Positions 35,590 through 47,508 of a DNA stretch of 64,000 bases are shown piece after piece (the stretch's first letter is position 1; each line of letters opens with the position of its first letter). A program made the translations under genes and the position numbers. Location of the stretch: positions 18,907,443 through 18,971,442 of the forward strand of contig CM077116.1 of assembly GCA_039619475.1 (NCBI GenBank). Direction: 5' to 3'. Under the pieces are notes generated by a model. The model searched no databases, had not been told where the DNA came from, and worked only from the letters and a program-made list of their open reading frames with translations. This DNA is from Icerya purchasi (lineage: Eukaryota > Arthropoda > Insecta > Hemiptera > Monophlebidae).

Positions 35590-36420
35590 ATGAAAAAAAG
35601 ATTTTTATGAGTGCGCTATTCGCCTCCATGGCGGCCTGTAATCGTCGGGGCATGGAATCCATTAGGGGAAGTATCCGTCCATGTAGCTTATAAAGCCGGT
35701 TTTAAATCCTAAGCATCGAAAATTGTACATACTCTGACTTCAAGCCGTCGTTCAGATCAGGAGACTGAGTTTTGACATCGTGGTACGTTTGAAGTCATTG
35801 CCTTGCCGAAAGAAACCTTCAAACTTAATTTACGTAAGCATTTCTTCAAATTACCGCACAATATTAGTGTCATGGCTTTTATTTTTCGGTCAACGAATGT
35901 ATGATTTCCGAGCCCACTAACCGCCATGCACCAGTGTTCCTTCACCATGCTCTATGATAGCCAAAAATGATTGGCTTCAAGCTCGGTATTGCGTTTGCGC
36001 CATATCTATTGACCATCCGAACCGAATAATTTCAGTTTGCTTTCGGCGGAAAAAATTATTGAGGACCAAATGCTTTCATCGCAAAGGCTGAACATTTTTA
36101 ACGGTTAGTTTCTCAAATGGACGGTTTTTCTTTGGAGACGTACCATGAATATTGACAGAACTGAATGCATCTCCGACACTGCGCTCCGAAGTTGCGTCTT
36201 TAACTATTGTTCTTTGATCTACCCAGAGGTCTGGCACCTGGCGTCTCATTTTCGATCTTGTTCGTCGTTGCGAACCATTTTTAATAACATAGCGAACTCT
36301 GCAGAAAACGTGGATCTTACTTCTTCGGCAATTTTACGGTAACAACTGAGATCATTTTCGCGGAGCGTTATTATTCGGACTGATACAGTTATTTTCAGTA
36401 TTTTTCGATGCCGTCTTTCA
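35590..36420 (-). pseudogene. Tc1-like transposase relic
   Basis: On the minus strand, pieces follow the order of a Tc1-family transposase: a decayed N-terminal DNA-binding part near 36340 (ENDLSYRKIAEEV), SPKKNRPFEKL near 36130, then RKQTEIIRFGSDG near 36040 (the K-F-x-LFGSDG region), a VKEHWCMAVSGLGNHTFVD block (about 35880-35945, matching GG-S-MVWGC-SA-GVG-L-FID), and LKKCLRKLSLKVSFGKAM near 35830. Past that a PPQSP-like end is not clean. Catalytic residues are not all present and several stops and shifts occur. I did not locate the terminal inverted repeats. Confidence 0.65.
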
Positions 36421-36534
36421 CACTTTTACAGTACACTGAAATTATTTTTATTGCTAATTAAGCACACTGCATAAACTACCGTACTAAAATTATACGTTGA
36501 GCCCGTAGCCTTATCATATAGTCAAATCGATCGA

Positions 36535-37320
36535 TCGGTGTTTCAGTCGTTTGACTGGTTCGCCCCTATCGTCCAAGTCCTCCACCTTTTCCTATATATC
36601 CGCTGTTCGCCTTTTCAGTTCCGCTTATGTCTTGATGTTTGCTTCCTTCTTGATTGTATCCAACCAGCGTCTGCCTTGGTCTTCCTCTCGGTCTGCGCAT
36701 GACTATTTTTATTCTAAGTGAGGGGTTTCGCATACTTTAGACCTCGGAAGCCCTATGCTTTCTTCCGCTGCTCCTGCCGACATCATCGACTGAGTTATCA
36801 TCTTTGATCCCGGTTAACATATTTTGTATTGGACTTGTCACGATAGATTTACATGAGAGTATTATACGGTGGTTTCTCCTTACCTTCCGTATCGCAGTAT
36901 TGTATCCTTCTGCAGGTTCTCCTACTTGCATAGAATAATCCAATCGACAGCCGCTCCAACACATATGGTTTCCGCCCGCCATTGGTACTGATGGTTACTG
37001 CTGCCTTCCACCAGTTTGCTACTAGGTAGGGAGCCAGAGAACTTTTACGGCGGTCTCAACTCGCTGAGGGTGAGTTAATCGCAGGAATTTTTCGTAGAGT
37101 TTTATGGTTAGCTCCTACAGCTTTCCCTCTACTCCCTCTTAACTCATTGTCCTGTCAATCGTCTGCCTAAGATTTCCTGCCAGTAGCCGCTCTTAGTTCG
37201 CGACTGCTTATTAGTTATTCGCAGCTAACCTATATATCTATAGGCCCTTCCACTATCCACTACCTGTGGATGCGCCCCTTCCCGGTTAGAGCTCCGGGCC
37301 CCAGAGAAGTACTTAAGTCC
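36535..37320 (-). pseudogene. LINE deletion derivative: shared head module plus C-terminus
   Basis: On the minus strand it begins with a head (about 37320-36980) that matches 59565-59240, including ggcgcatccacagg, cggatagtggaa or its variant, a gcgaataa block, gcagtcgcg, aggacaatgagtt and aaaactctac. It ends with MRRPRGRPRQTL, continued one frame over as RRWLDTIKKEANI near 36640, and then a GRPVKR-like block: the usual RGRPR-RW-D-IK end of a LINE ORF. The RT between head and tail is absent, so the copy is internally deleted or a chimera. The module's role is unknown to me; a 5' region of the element is likely. Confidence 0.6.
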
Positions 37321-39786
37321 CCCCCCCCCCCATAGGGCGGATAGTCAATTCATGAGTGTGCAAATATCTCTTTGCCCGGTTTTTCTTTATCGCCAATCTT
37401 ACATCATTTACGTTCTACAGCGTTTTTTTGAAGATTGTGAAAATATACTTTTTTCACCCACTCTGTTCAATATTTACCCGAGACGTAAGATTTACTTGTC
37501 TACTCTCTAGAACATCATTTGTTAACTCCTCGACAAATACTTTGAGGAAGTAGATTCGTATGGAAATTATTCTATTTTAAGCAGTTTACGTACATCGTTA
37601 TTTGGTACCTGTTAAAAATCGGTTCGCTTTCGCCGTAATATTTTGTTTATTGAGTTTTTGTTTAAAATCCGTATGACGCGGAAACGTCGATATTTCTTGG
37701 CTGGTTTTTGAAGTCGTAGGCACAATTAGATGATTAATACAACTCCTATGATCGCAGTCGGGTTAGTTCGAAGTTACGTTTAAAATTCCTGACCCAGCTT
37801 GTTTCGAAGTAGAGTTGTGCATTTGTAAATGTTCTTTAGCTTTACACCATCTACACCGCTGATCGATAGTTGCAATATTATTTAACTAAATGCAAAATAA
37901 CTAACGTCATCTCCATATCATCCGAATGCCATTCGAGAGATATAGCCTTATTGATCTGCGCTCGATTTTAAGTGACCTAACGAGACAAGTATCCGCTTTG
38001 AATCTCAACATCATCCTAACTCCTTTTTAGTGCATCTTGAAGTGTGGCCTCTTAACTTTCTGCAACCGTACCAATGATACACGTAGGAAATGTACGCTTC
38101 GCGGCGGTATTTTTAGTTTTTCCGACGATGTTTCTGTCCGTGCAATTCTGCTTCGACGTTAATTGACGTCACATTAAACGGAAAGTCGTTCAGTTCTCAC
38201 GGGCATAATGCTGTCGGCAGCGATAAAAATTAGAATAGCCGCTCTATCGCAACTTGCTCGCTTCGACATTTTCTCGCTGCCCGCCGTCTCATATTTTGGG
38301 ACTGGTTGAAAATTTTACATGCACAGCTTCGTGCCCGCCAATAAATCGATTAATCTTCAATTAATAGCGTCGCTCGTCTAAGGTCCGGCATATGTAATTT
38401 CGCTGTTTAGTGAAAGTATTTAAGAGCAGCACCGTGATAATAACCGGTGTTTGACCTTCACTGTTCTTTTTGCCAGGTGACTGTTAACGAGACACACGAG
38501 GATAGATTTAATTTCAGCCATCTATGAGATTAAAGTTGAAGCGTAGCCGTTTTTTTTTTCTTCTACCTGTTCTCTCGCATGCATTCTCGCTCTGTACGTC
38601 AGCTTACCTATGCACCGGTTGTTTCTATGTGTGCGCGTCCCTATATAAGATAATAATTACCTTCTGCTGCTCCGGGACATGGCGCAGTCGGATACGTGAG
38701 ACTTTATCGTATGTAAATTTCTGTAACACACGTTTTATTCGCGTGTGCTCCCGTTGCGGACGATTAATTTGTAACGAGTTTAACCCAATTTATCTTGAAC
38801 ACGTTCGTGAAACCCAGTCGAAAGCAATCGTCTTAATAATTTTGTAGTAGTAGCGCGAAAATAAATTATCTATCCGACAGCCTTAATAATAGTGTCTCTC
38901 TCGTAAAGTTCGAAATTAAAAGAAGCCAAATCGCTTGTCTCGAGCGCAAAAAAGCTCCAAAAAAGGCAATCAAAAAAAAAAAAAAAGTAGCCGGCATCGA
39001 AAGACGGGCAGATCTGAGGATAAAAGAGGTTGCTTTTACGCCCTCAAGATACCTCACAGCGACGTTCTCACCTATTTATTTGCAGGTATCAAAAAGCCCG
39101 GCACCTTCGGTTAATTTTTGTTCGAGTTATTTTCCAGGTGGGTTCTAAAATGTTTACTATTTTCATTTAACGTTTGACAGACGTCGGTCTCGCTACCTAA
39201 ACAGCTTTTAAATCGTTTCTTTCTTCTAACAGCCTTTCGTTCTCTGTTAATTTATTTACATTGTGGTGTGATCAATAGAAATAATGACAACGATAATTCA
39301 CCGTCGATAATCGGTTAAAATTAGACTCAAGAAGCTCAGACGAACCCAGTTTCGAAGGTTAGTGTTGATAGTCCGCAGCGGAAAGAAATTTACGGTTGAA
39401 CTGCGTGACGAATGTACAAAAAAAAAGAAAAAGAAAAAGATAAAAAAGAAAGAATTTGGCCTATTCGACATTTTATCTAAATCGATTTTGAAAAGGTCGC
39501 ATCCAAAATTTGTTTCATTGGTACTTAAAGGATCAAAATAAAATTTATAAAATTACATTAGAAAAATGATGAAAGTTAAGGAACATGTTAAATTTTTCCT
39601 TCTTATACTTTCTCTCTTCCCATAAATAATTAATCGTCTAGTAGAAGATCCTGCCTCACCGAACTGCTGATAGCGATTTTTCGCCCGACAAGTCATTGAC
39701 AATGCGAACGGGAGAGATAGAATTACTAAAATTCATGTACACCCAAATTTTCTGTTTTAAGCTCGAATCTACTTAACCTACATACA
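37321..39786. other. Intergenic stretch, no gene recognised
   Basis: The segment 37.9-39.2 kb is less AT-rich than the rest, with CpG-containing unique-looking sequence and a 107-codon open frame at 38524-38847 that resembles nothing known. It could be host regulatory or exon sequence; I cannot tell. Confidence 0.4.
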
Positions 39787-40057
39787 TAAATGCTCCTCAA
39801 TAATGGCAAGGATGTGTTGCAGCTGTCAAATTGCACGGAATTAGGCGTCAGGGACTGTTTTCGGATCCCTGCTAAAATCTGAAATACCCTGCAGACCACG
39901 CTGTTAAGGGAGCTGCTGCTGATGCGTTAAGATTTTCCGCTTATCCCAAGATGAAGTTTTTTTTTTTATGCATGTGCATTACATTCAAAGATCTGTCCAA
40001 GTCATGCAGCTTGTCGGAAGGGTCCTACAAATTAATACATTTCTTTATTCTTATTAG

Positions 40058-40061
<4 letters not shown>

Positions 40062-40112
<51 letters not shown>
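40062..40112. repeat. (TA)n microsatellite in the inverted-repeat left arm
   Basis: A long alternating TA tract, partnered by a shorter one at about 40421-40440 in the other arm. Confidence 0.9.
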
Positions 40113-40114
<2 letters not shown>

Positions 40115-40255
40115 AATACTATAACTAACGAATCGGAGACATACACAGTTATCGGCGATTCTTATGATATATATATATATAAATCTTATTGAAGAATAAA
40201 TAAATACACTTAAACCACAAAAATTTTTATTTAATTATTTAAAATAAAATAAAAT

Positions 40256-40293
40256 ACCGACTAGTTTCGGATAGTATTATCCATCTTCATGGT
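40256..40293 (-). ncRNA. Degenerate hammerhead-ribozyme-like motif
   Basis: On the minus strand the order is ACC, ATGAAGA, T, GGAT, six-base loop, ATCC, GAAA, CTAGTC, GGT. Stem I can form by ACC/GGT, stem II by GGAT/ATCC, stem III is the palindrome CTAG, and UC is at the cleavage position. Position 3 of the core is A, where hammerheads need C, so it should be inactive or very weak. Compared with 22.69 kb, stems I, II and III all have different bases yet keep pairing, which argues for common structure. Confidence 0.5.
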
Positions 40294-41081
40294 GTATATA
40301 TTTGTGGTTTAAGTGTATTTATTTATTCTTCAATAAGATTTATATATATATATATATATATATCATAAGAATCGCCGATAACTGTGTATGTCTCCGATTC
40401 GTTAGTTATAGTATTTATTATATATATATATATATATATATTAACTAATAAGAATAAAGAAATGTATTAATTTGTAGGACCCTGCCGACAAGCTGCATGA
40501 CTTGGCCAGATCTTTGAATGTAATGCACATGCATAAAAAAAAAAACTTCATCTTAGGATAAGCGGAAAATCTTAACGCATCAGCAGCAGCTCCCTTAACA
40601 GCGTGGTCTGCAGGGTATTTCAGATTTTAGCAGGGATCCGAAAACAGTCCCTGACGCCTAATTCCGTGCAATTTGACAGCTGCAACACATCCTTGCCATT
40701 ATTGAGGAGCATTTAGTATGGAACCGAATAACATATATATATATATATATTATATATATATGAACTTTCATCTTAATAAACTATTCTCATTCACACGAAT
40801 AACCACACTGATTCCATTGAATATAGAGAAAGTCGAAGGTTACTGTCGTGATATTGTTCAGCCTTTGATCAACACCGTAGCACGTTTTCGTCTCTACAGG
40901 TCTATAGATTGCGAATGAGACACTCCAGTACAGTTGTTTTCAGTTTTTCTTGTTCACAATAATTTCGTAAAAATTATTAATTATCTGTTGTTCCACTTTA
41001 ACACAGGATCTGGAATCGTAGGGTTTTTTTTTAGTAATTGCTAATAATATATTCCATATAGATAGTCCATACCTGTTTGTT

Positions 41082-41232
41082 AGTATTTATAAAATAAAAT
41101 AAATAAATACCCCTTATTAACAAACACAATTATTATTAAACAATTTATATTTTAATTTGTTTAAATAAAAATTATTTAATACTAATTTTGTTTGTTATGA
41201 AGGGGTATTCATTTATTTTATTTTATAGATAT
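41082..41232. repeat. Small palindromic element
   Basis: Left arm 41082-41150 and right arm about 41160-41232 are reverse complements with mismatches: tttataaaataaaataaat, taccccttattaacaaacac and their complements. The spacer is only a few bases. It is the size and form of a MITE, with no coding content. Confidence 0.7.
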
Positions 41233-41234
41233 TT

Positions 41235-42595
41235 TGCATGTTCCGCGATGCTGTTTTATTTGCAGCATTTGAATTTATTATAAAAAGTATAAATCCAGTA
41301 TAACTGACTACGTATGCGTCTGTTTCGTTGGAGACCGAATGATTTAACGTTAAAGTTAAATGATAATAATAATAAGAAAACTAGTCTCGCAGAGTTAATT
41401 TTAAAAGCTAGAAATAAATATGATAAGTTTATAGCCGTTCCGTAATATTGTTATTACCGCCTACCTCTTCCTCATTTTCTCACTATCACTTTTTATATAT
41501 CGGCAAGTCAAAAAATATATGCGCATATGATAAATTGTAAAATCAATGAAACTCCAAAACAGTCGAGACACACGTTAAAGCGCAAGGAATAAATATGGCT
41601 TCCGTAGGAGGCGAGCAGAAAAATGGCGCTGAGCGGAATAATAATTATACGAACGTTTTTAATCGGGATAGTATAAATTCAGTAGACGTTGCAAAAATAC
41701 GTCAATATCGTTTCTTTATTTTTATTTTCTGAGCCCTCAACTGATTTAATTTATCTTCAATTTAACTTTGAACAGGTACACATATTTTTTCCAAAAGAAA
41801 AACAAACTAATATTTTCCCTTTTTTTTTAAATTCTTTTGGACATTTTACTATGTTGGTTTAACGAATTTCACATTACTTTTTAAAAGATTTTGCTATATC
41901 TGCGGGCAAAATTTGAGTTTTTTTTAATTAACGAAATGCGATTGTCCCGTATGCTCTAACGAATTTTGATTACGATAGGTCTGAAAAATCGTTTTTTACA
42001 TTGGTCATCTTCATGAAAGCTCACCTATTTGCTACGTGCAGAGAGAGCGATCAAGGAAACAGCATGACACTTTTTGATAAAAGTTGATCTCGGAAATGAT
42101 TACCGTATAAACTTTGATTTATTTTTCGCTAAGCCTATCGTTTTTTGTTTATTTTTTCTTTTATGCATATTATAGTATTTTTAGCATGATCGTTAATGAT
42201 GTATCTGTAATTAATTGAGCTTGACATCATGTTATCTTATCAAACAGTTCGTTTAAAAGTGTGAAAAGCCGGTTGACGAGAACTCTGAGATCGTTCACTT
42301 TTCTATCTATTGATCTTGCTGCAAGTGATAAAAATCGCTCGTTTAAATTAGCATCGTTGAATGAGCAACCGAATGAATATGGTTTATTATAAAAATAATT
42401 TTGCAAAATATAGAAAAACGTGTAACACAATAAAAAACGGGCGTGGTTTTAGTAGACCCCACGGTACATGTGAAACTTTTTTTTATCCGGAAATTGTCCA
42501 ATATTGTCTTTGGTATCAAATAGTTGTACGAATGTTTTCTAAAATTAATTTTAATGATTGTGATGATAATACGAAAAAGAACACGCTACACGTAC
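41235..42595. other. Intergenic stretch, no feature seen
   Basis: No recognisable element or gene; short open frames only. Confidence 0.45.
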
Positions 42596-42596
42596 G

Positions 42597-42597
42597 A

Positions 42598-42646
<49 letters not shown>

Positions 42647-42975
42647 ACAGGGTAATTACATTACTGATTTCATCTTCATATTTAGTTGTGCAGTTTATAA
42701 ATCAGATCATTATCATTAATGGCAATTGCAATGATTTATATTTGGATTTGGTGACTCTGGATTATCGGTATACAAATGCAGTCCCCCGCGTGTCCGCTAT
42801 GTACTAACTAGCGCGCATATGATGGTATATTTACTGGTTTGCCATTGACTTCCACGTGAATTAACGATTATTTAATTTGATTTTTTGTAATAATTTCTGT
42901 CATCGCCCGGGATCGAACCTGAGACTTCCGTAACGGAAGCCAGGCACTCTAGCAGCTAGGCTATCGCGACGACGA
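42597..42975 (-). mobile_element. SINE-A, tRNA-derived, with (TAA)n tail
   Basis: The head at 42901-42975 (minus strand) reads gtcgtcgcgatagcctagctg, a box A, and ends with ggttcgatcccgggcgatgac, whose GGTTCGATCCC is a good RNA polymerase III box B. The first and last seven bases can largely pair as an acceptor stem. A CTTC/GAAG anticodon-like stem is present, but the loop has G at the usual U33 position. A tRNA-unrelated body of about 250 bp follows, ending at gtaattaccctgtatta and a (TAA)n tail (plus-strand ATT/TAT repeats 42597-42645). Only one copy seen. Confidence 0.85.
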
Positions 42976-44812
42976 TAATATGGATAGACAAACCTGAAAT
43001 GAAGCTACTCGCGATAGTGACTTGCTTAGAACGACCGTGTTCACAGCGACCCACCAATAATAGTGTTCAGAGCGAGAAAAATTAAACTGGATGTGAGTAC
43101 GTCTCCATTCGTCTATTATAATTTTTAGCAGTTTTAACAGCTCGGAGTTCATTGTAGTAGTACATCGGACATTTCCAGGAAATGTCCTTTCCCATCCCTT
43201 TTAGATGTCGGCTTTAAATATGGTCGCTCTAAACACGATCGCTCTGAACACGTAACCACTCGCGGTACTGTATAAAGCTAGGTGTTGGTTAAAGAGTGTG
43301 CGTTTGATTCCGTCAGCGATCAGTTTGTTAATCGGTCTTTAGGAGTTTCTAATTATCTTTATTCGAATCTACATTTCCAAAGCAAACCGGAATCGATAAT
43401 TCTTCAAGTCATTCGACTTTATCGCCTCTTTAGTTTTAAAATTTTACGTACACTCTAATGAAAATTTTTTGCTTAATTTTTACCTGATTATATTAAGCAA
43501 AGATTCTAAGAAGAATCTTTTCTTGAACGTTATTTAGTAACTGCTTAGTGGGTACTTAAAATACTGATCTATATAGGACCACCACTGAACGATGACGTTT
43601 CTGATAAACGAGGAATCATTAAAATCGATCCTCACGGGTAAAAATTACGCGGAAACAAACATAAACAACAAAAAAACAACAACAAACGCAACGAACATGT
43701 AACATACTCTTCTAGAAGTCAGTAAAAATTGATCTTTTATTGAAGTAAATGATATAGCTAAAAAAATATATATACAGAATTTAATATAAGAAATCATTGG
43801 CTTAAAGAAGTATTCGAAGTAAAATACATATTTAATTCTTTTCTGTTTACAGTTTTTATACTTTAATTCTAAACGGATTTGGATATGTGCTCTCCGGATT
43901 TTGTTGGCAATATACTTTCACTTTGATAAAAAAATAATGAAAAGTTTTATCACGCGTAATTGTAATATGTCATTAATACGAGTCTTGTTTGAGGAATTTA
44001 AACATGTTTTCAAACTGGCAACATTTATTCTGAGGTGTTGTAATTCGTCTGACCAAACGAAACAAGCATACCATAAAATAGATGTCTGCTATCCTTTTTG
44101 ATAGGTTATGTATTTATTAGTAACGAAGGTCATACAACTTTTATTCTTATCATTATCAAAAAAGGAAAATAAAGAAAAATTCAGTTCCCGAATCTTTCTC
44201 AATCCCTATACAATCGATACCAGCAACTCCCGAATATTGTAAGTCAAATTTGCAAAATAAAATGAAATGTATTTTATCATTAATTTTGCATTTATTTAAA
44301 CATTTCTTAATTTTTTCAATAATTATCAGCGAGAATGCTTAAACAAAAACGATAAAAGCGGCGTCAAGTTGGGCAGTATTAAATTAAGAAAAATCGTTCA
44401 TGCGCAATATAAAAAGTCCAGGAATTTTCACTGATTTATTTAAAAAGTTTTAATTAATAACTGTGACGGAGTAAAAATTCCATTTGTCAGATTGAAATAG
44501 TTGCACGTGGACTTTGTTGTAAAATTTGATCTATTTGAGCCATGAAGTAAAGACACTCTTTACGTTTTTGTCGCAGTCGCTTGGATTCGAGTATTTAGTC
44601 CTGGAAATGCATTTCGGTTGCAAACGAGTTATTGGAGAATTTAATTAATCTTCGAAAGTCCGCTTGTAAATTTACAGAACGGCTCCTTCAGAACAAAGCG
44701 GACAATTTGCTATTTGGTTTTTCATTACAAGTTTTCGATCTCTATTATCGCGTTTTACCGCGTCTAAACGATAGATTGGAGTAAACTTGAGGGAACTCTT
44801 ATAGTAGTTTAA
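42976..44812. other. Intergenic stretch, no gene seen
   Basis: No element recognised. The stretch 43150-43330 is less AT-rich but unfamiliar. Confidence 0.45.
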
Positions 44813-44814
44813 CA

Positions 44815-44985
44815 ACATGGAAACCAGATGGAAAACGATCTCTGGGGCAATCGAAAAAACACTGGAAAGTTGAAGTTCGAAAATTCAAGACAAACTTCAC
44901 AAGATGGCGACGCTTAGAAAGAACTATGGCAGGTTTTGCGCAGTAGTGAACCGATATAATGGCTAAAGATGAAAAAAATCTAATT
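44815..44985 (+). pseudogene. LINE C-terminal fragment
   Basis: One frame reads KPDGKRSLGQSKKHWKVEVR, continuing KFKTNFTRWRRLERTMAGF. This is the common end of LINE ORFs, of the form G-RS-GRPKKRW-D, then a spaced W and R-WK. A stop follows within 10 residues. It is about 170 bp with no preceding domain and no A-rich tail nearby. Confidence 0.6.
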
Positions 44986-45245
44986 TAAATCATTGCGTTT
45001 GAAAAATAAATTTAATTATTTGAAATTATTAAAACTACTGAGTCCGGGTCAATAAATTTAATAAAAATTTATTAAACAAGTGTACAACGCTGTTAGTAAT
45101 ACTACTCCAACGCAACTTTAATACAAAACACCATTAATTCTCGTAATTTAGTGTTACTTTCGCACTACTAATAGTGGTTGTATTGTTTAGCTTGTTAGCT
45201 TACAGATGTTTTAATCTTGAACTTTTTTTGTTTTTAATTTGGCGA

Positions 45246-45515
45246 CGTATAAAAGTAGGTCCCATACCCTTGTCAGGGCTTTGGGGATTATAAAGTTAAG
45301 GTTTACCGTGTATTACGCCTAATGGATCTGAAAATATTATTGGAACCAGTTCCTTTCTCTCGGGGCCGCTTTCACTTTGCTCCAGATAATTTTCTGATAT
45401 AACAAATATTCAATTTCAGATTAGGCAGGAACCTGTGAGCGACTTGGATACGAGATAAGTCTCGAAAACCCGTGATACCTCCGGTTTGGAAGCCAAGCAC
45501 CGAATAGAAATGTAT
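45246..45515 (-). mobile_element. SINE-B copy 3
   Basis: Minus-strand order: ggcttccaaaccggagg, cgggttttcgagactt (box-B-like), cctaatctgaaattgaat, gagagaaaggaactgg, ttttcagatccattaggc, a gtaatacacggt block and tatgggacctact at the 3' end. It is one of the two most complete copies. The box A side is weak. Confidence 0.8.
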
Positions 45516-46680
45516 TTTCATTTTTTGGGTTTAAAATTCTAAAATATTTTTTAGGCACTAAAATACTCCGAATGTTTCAACGAATTCAGTGAATATTATA
45601 ATTCTTATAAAATGAAATGCAAAAGAAAAAAAAATTAAAAACAACAAAATAAAACACCGGAAGTTAATACGTAGTAAAAATTAACTATGCTCTAAATTAA
45701 CTTTGAAAAATACCATTCGCAACCGATGTGAATTTTTCATGAGTTTTCTTATGACATTTTGAAAGACTTTTTCAATAATCCGGATAAATTCACGGAAGAC
45801 TTTTTTTATTCACGTTAATGATGTTTTTAACTCTTTAATTCTTTGCCACTTATTTCCTCCCTTGATTCTTAATTAGTAATAGTGTAGTAATTTTTTGTTA
45901 ACAATTTGTTATCAGAAATACTTCAGTCACGGCTGTCGTGATTGGTTTTAGAACAAATAAGAATTTTACTATTTTTATTCGATTTATCAAAATGTTCACG
46001 ATTTACATCGCTTTAGCTGAAGTTTCGAACGTATATATTTATGTCCCCTACCGTACGAAATCTTAATTATCCAAGCGTGAGTAACGTTAGCGAAATTATT
46101 TACTTGGACCAGTTTCAGCAGTCTCCCGCGTTGATTTTATGATTTTCACTGGTACCGTTAATTTCTTCGTCACCATCGATTAAAAGCTGAGAAATATTTC
46201 TCTCAGTTCACGTAGATATAGACGAATGATAAACTAGACGAATTAATTTGAATCTAATCATGAGGTCACGGCGTCCTCTCGTAATGTCGAATGGCGACTA
46301 TTGTGATTATCGTTATGATGATTATTATTCATTGATAAACGAATTAACGGAACAGAAGTGATCGGAAACTAGACGTCGGTACCGCTGATAGCGGACGTCA
46401 CTGCAACGCAGAATAGAGATTTCAATCACATAATTTTCATCAAGTCGTGAGTATTAGCAATTAAATTTCTTAATGACGAGGAAAAGTGGTTAATGCTTGA
46501 ACGTGGGGTATACCCGCTGTGTGATCTTCGCGACGCTACAACTAGCTAGAATATCCGGATAATCAGTACGGTATTCTATAATTCCAGGCGATAGCATGCA
46601 AAAATTATTAAACAATATAAATGATCGTAATAGTCGCGATTATAAGTCGTCACGCGTACTTTCATATGCGCGCGAGTTGA
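45516..46680. other. Intergenic stretch, no gene recognised
   Basis: Unique-looking AT-rich sequence with many TAAT/ATTA words between 45.9 and 46.5 kb. It could be regulatory, but nothing decisive is seen. Confidence 0.4.
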
Positions 46681-46683
46681 AAT

Positions 46684-46719
<36 letters not shown>
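46684..46719. repeat. (CA)n microsatellite
   Basis: A nearly pure CA tract of about 36 bp. Confidence 0.97.
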
Positions 46720-47508
46720 CACACGCAAGTTTGAACTGTCCTTACATTAAGATAATTACAATTAGCCACGTTCATATTACATACAGAATTATCACGAATA
46801 CTTCCATCTATGCAATAGGAATATACGAATAAGTAATTACGATGCTCGTAATCAAACGATACGGCTCTATAATTGTAGCCGCCATGTCTTATAAAGATCA
46901 CGTATTCACCAGGCAGAAATAGTTATTTGCAAATCGATTTTAAATACTTAATGAATCTGAAACCGATCGTGTTCTTTCAAATATCTGAACTATTCAATAT
47001 ATGTGAAAATAACAACGAAACATAGTTTTGATATCTACGAACTCACATTAAATTAAATTCGAGTTGCGATAAAAATCAACGTAAGTTAAGAACATTAGAA
47101 ATGCTTCAATCTTGTTCAAATCTTATTTAATGGTGTATAATAGACCGTAGGCGATCGAGCGAAGAAAATTAATTTATTTGGCTTTTTAAATGCAAGTGTG
47201 TTGGTGTTTGCACACGTGTGGTAGGCGATTGTATTTCGTAATATATGTACATAGGTATTTATAGTTTTTCCAACTGATATCTGTTTGCAATCATTTTAAA
47301 CGGAATACGTAAAATATCCATTTAACGGTAAAACATACGAATTTACGCACCCCATCGGTCTAATAATCCGCAATTATTCTATTACTATCTTATTTCGCTG
47401 GACTAATAATTCTCCGTTAATCTTTTATTTTAAAAGAACATTTGAAACCTTTTTTCAGGTATTAAATGATAACTCGAAAATTTCGTTCTATTAAATAATG
47501 TCGCAAAA
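46720..47508. other. Intergenic stretch, no feature seen
   Basis: No recognisable element. Confidence 0.5.

Larger units (their letters stand above)
39787..40715. mobile_element. Long inverted repeat (foldback) around a hammerhead-like motif
   Basis: The left arm, about 39787-40221, and the right arm, about 40301-40715, are reverse complements at a glance nearly identical; examples are aaatgctcctcaataatgg at one end and its complement at the other, and ggatccctgctaaaatctga with its complement. They differ in (TA)n length and a few bases, giving arms of about 435 and 415 bp. The 79-bp spacer contains the hammerhead-like motif at 40256-40293. No intact ORF. It fits a Penelope-derived or other foldback element, but I do not recognise the body. 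Confidence 0.85.

Noticed and set aside
38680..38755. Box-A-like tggcgcagtcggatacgtg
   Set aside because: No box B at the expected distance and no cloverleaf.
38524..38847. 107-codon frame with hydrophobic, cysteine-rich N-terminus
   Set aside because: Could look like a secreted protein, but no conserved pattern and no supporting gene structure.
42901..42975. Candidate tRNA gene
   Set aside because: Good box A and B, but the anticodon loop lacks U33 and the sequence continues into a SINE body with a (TAA)n tail.
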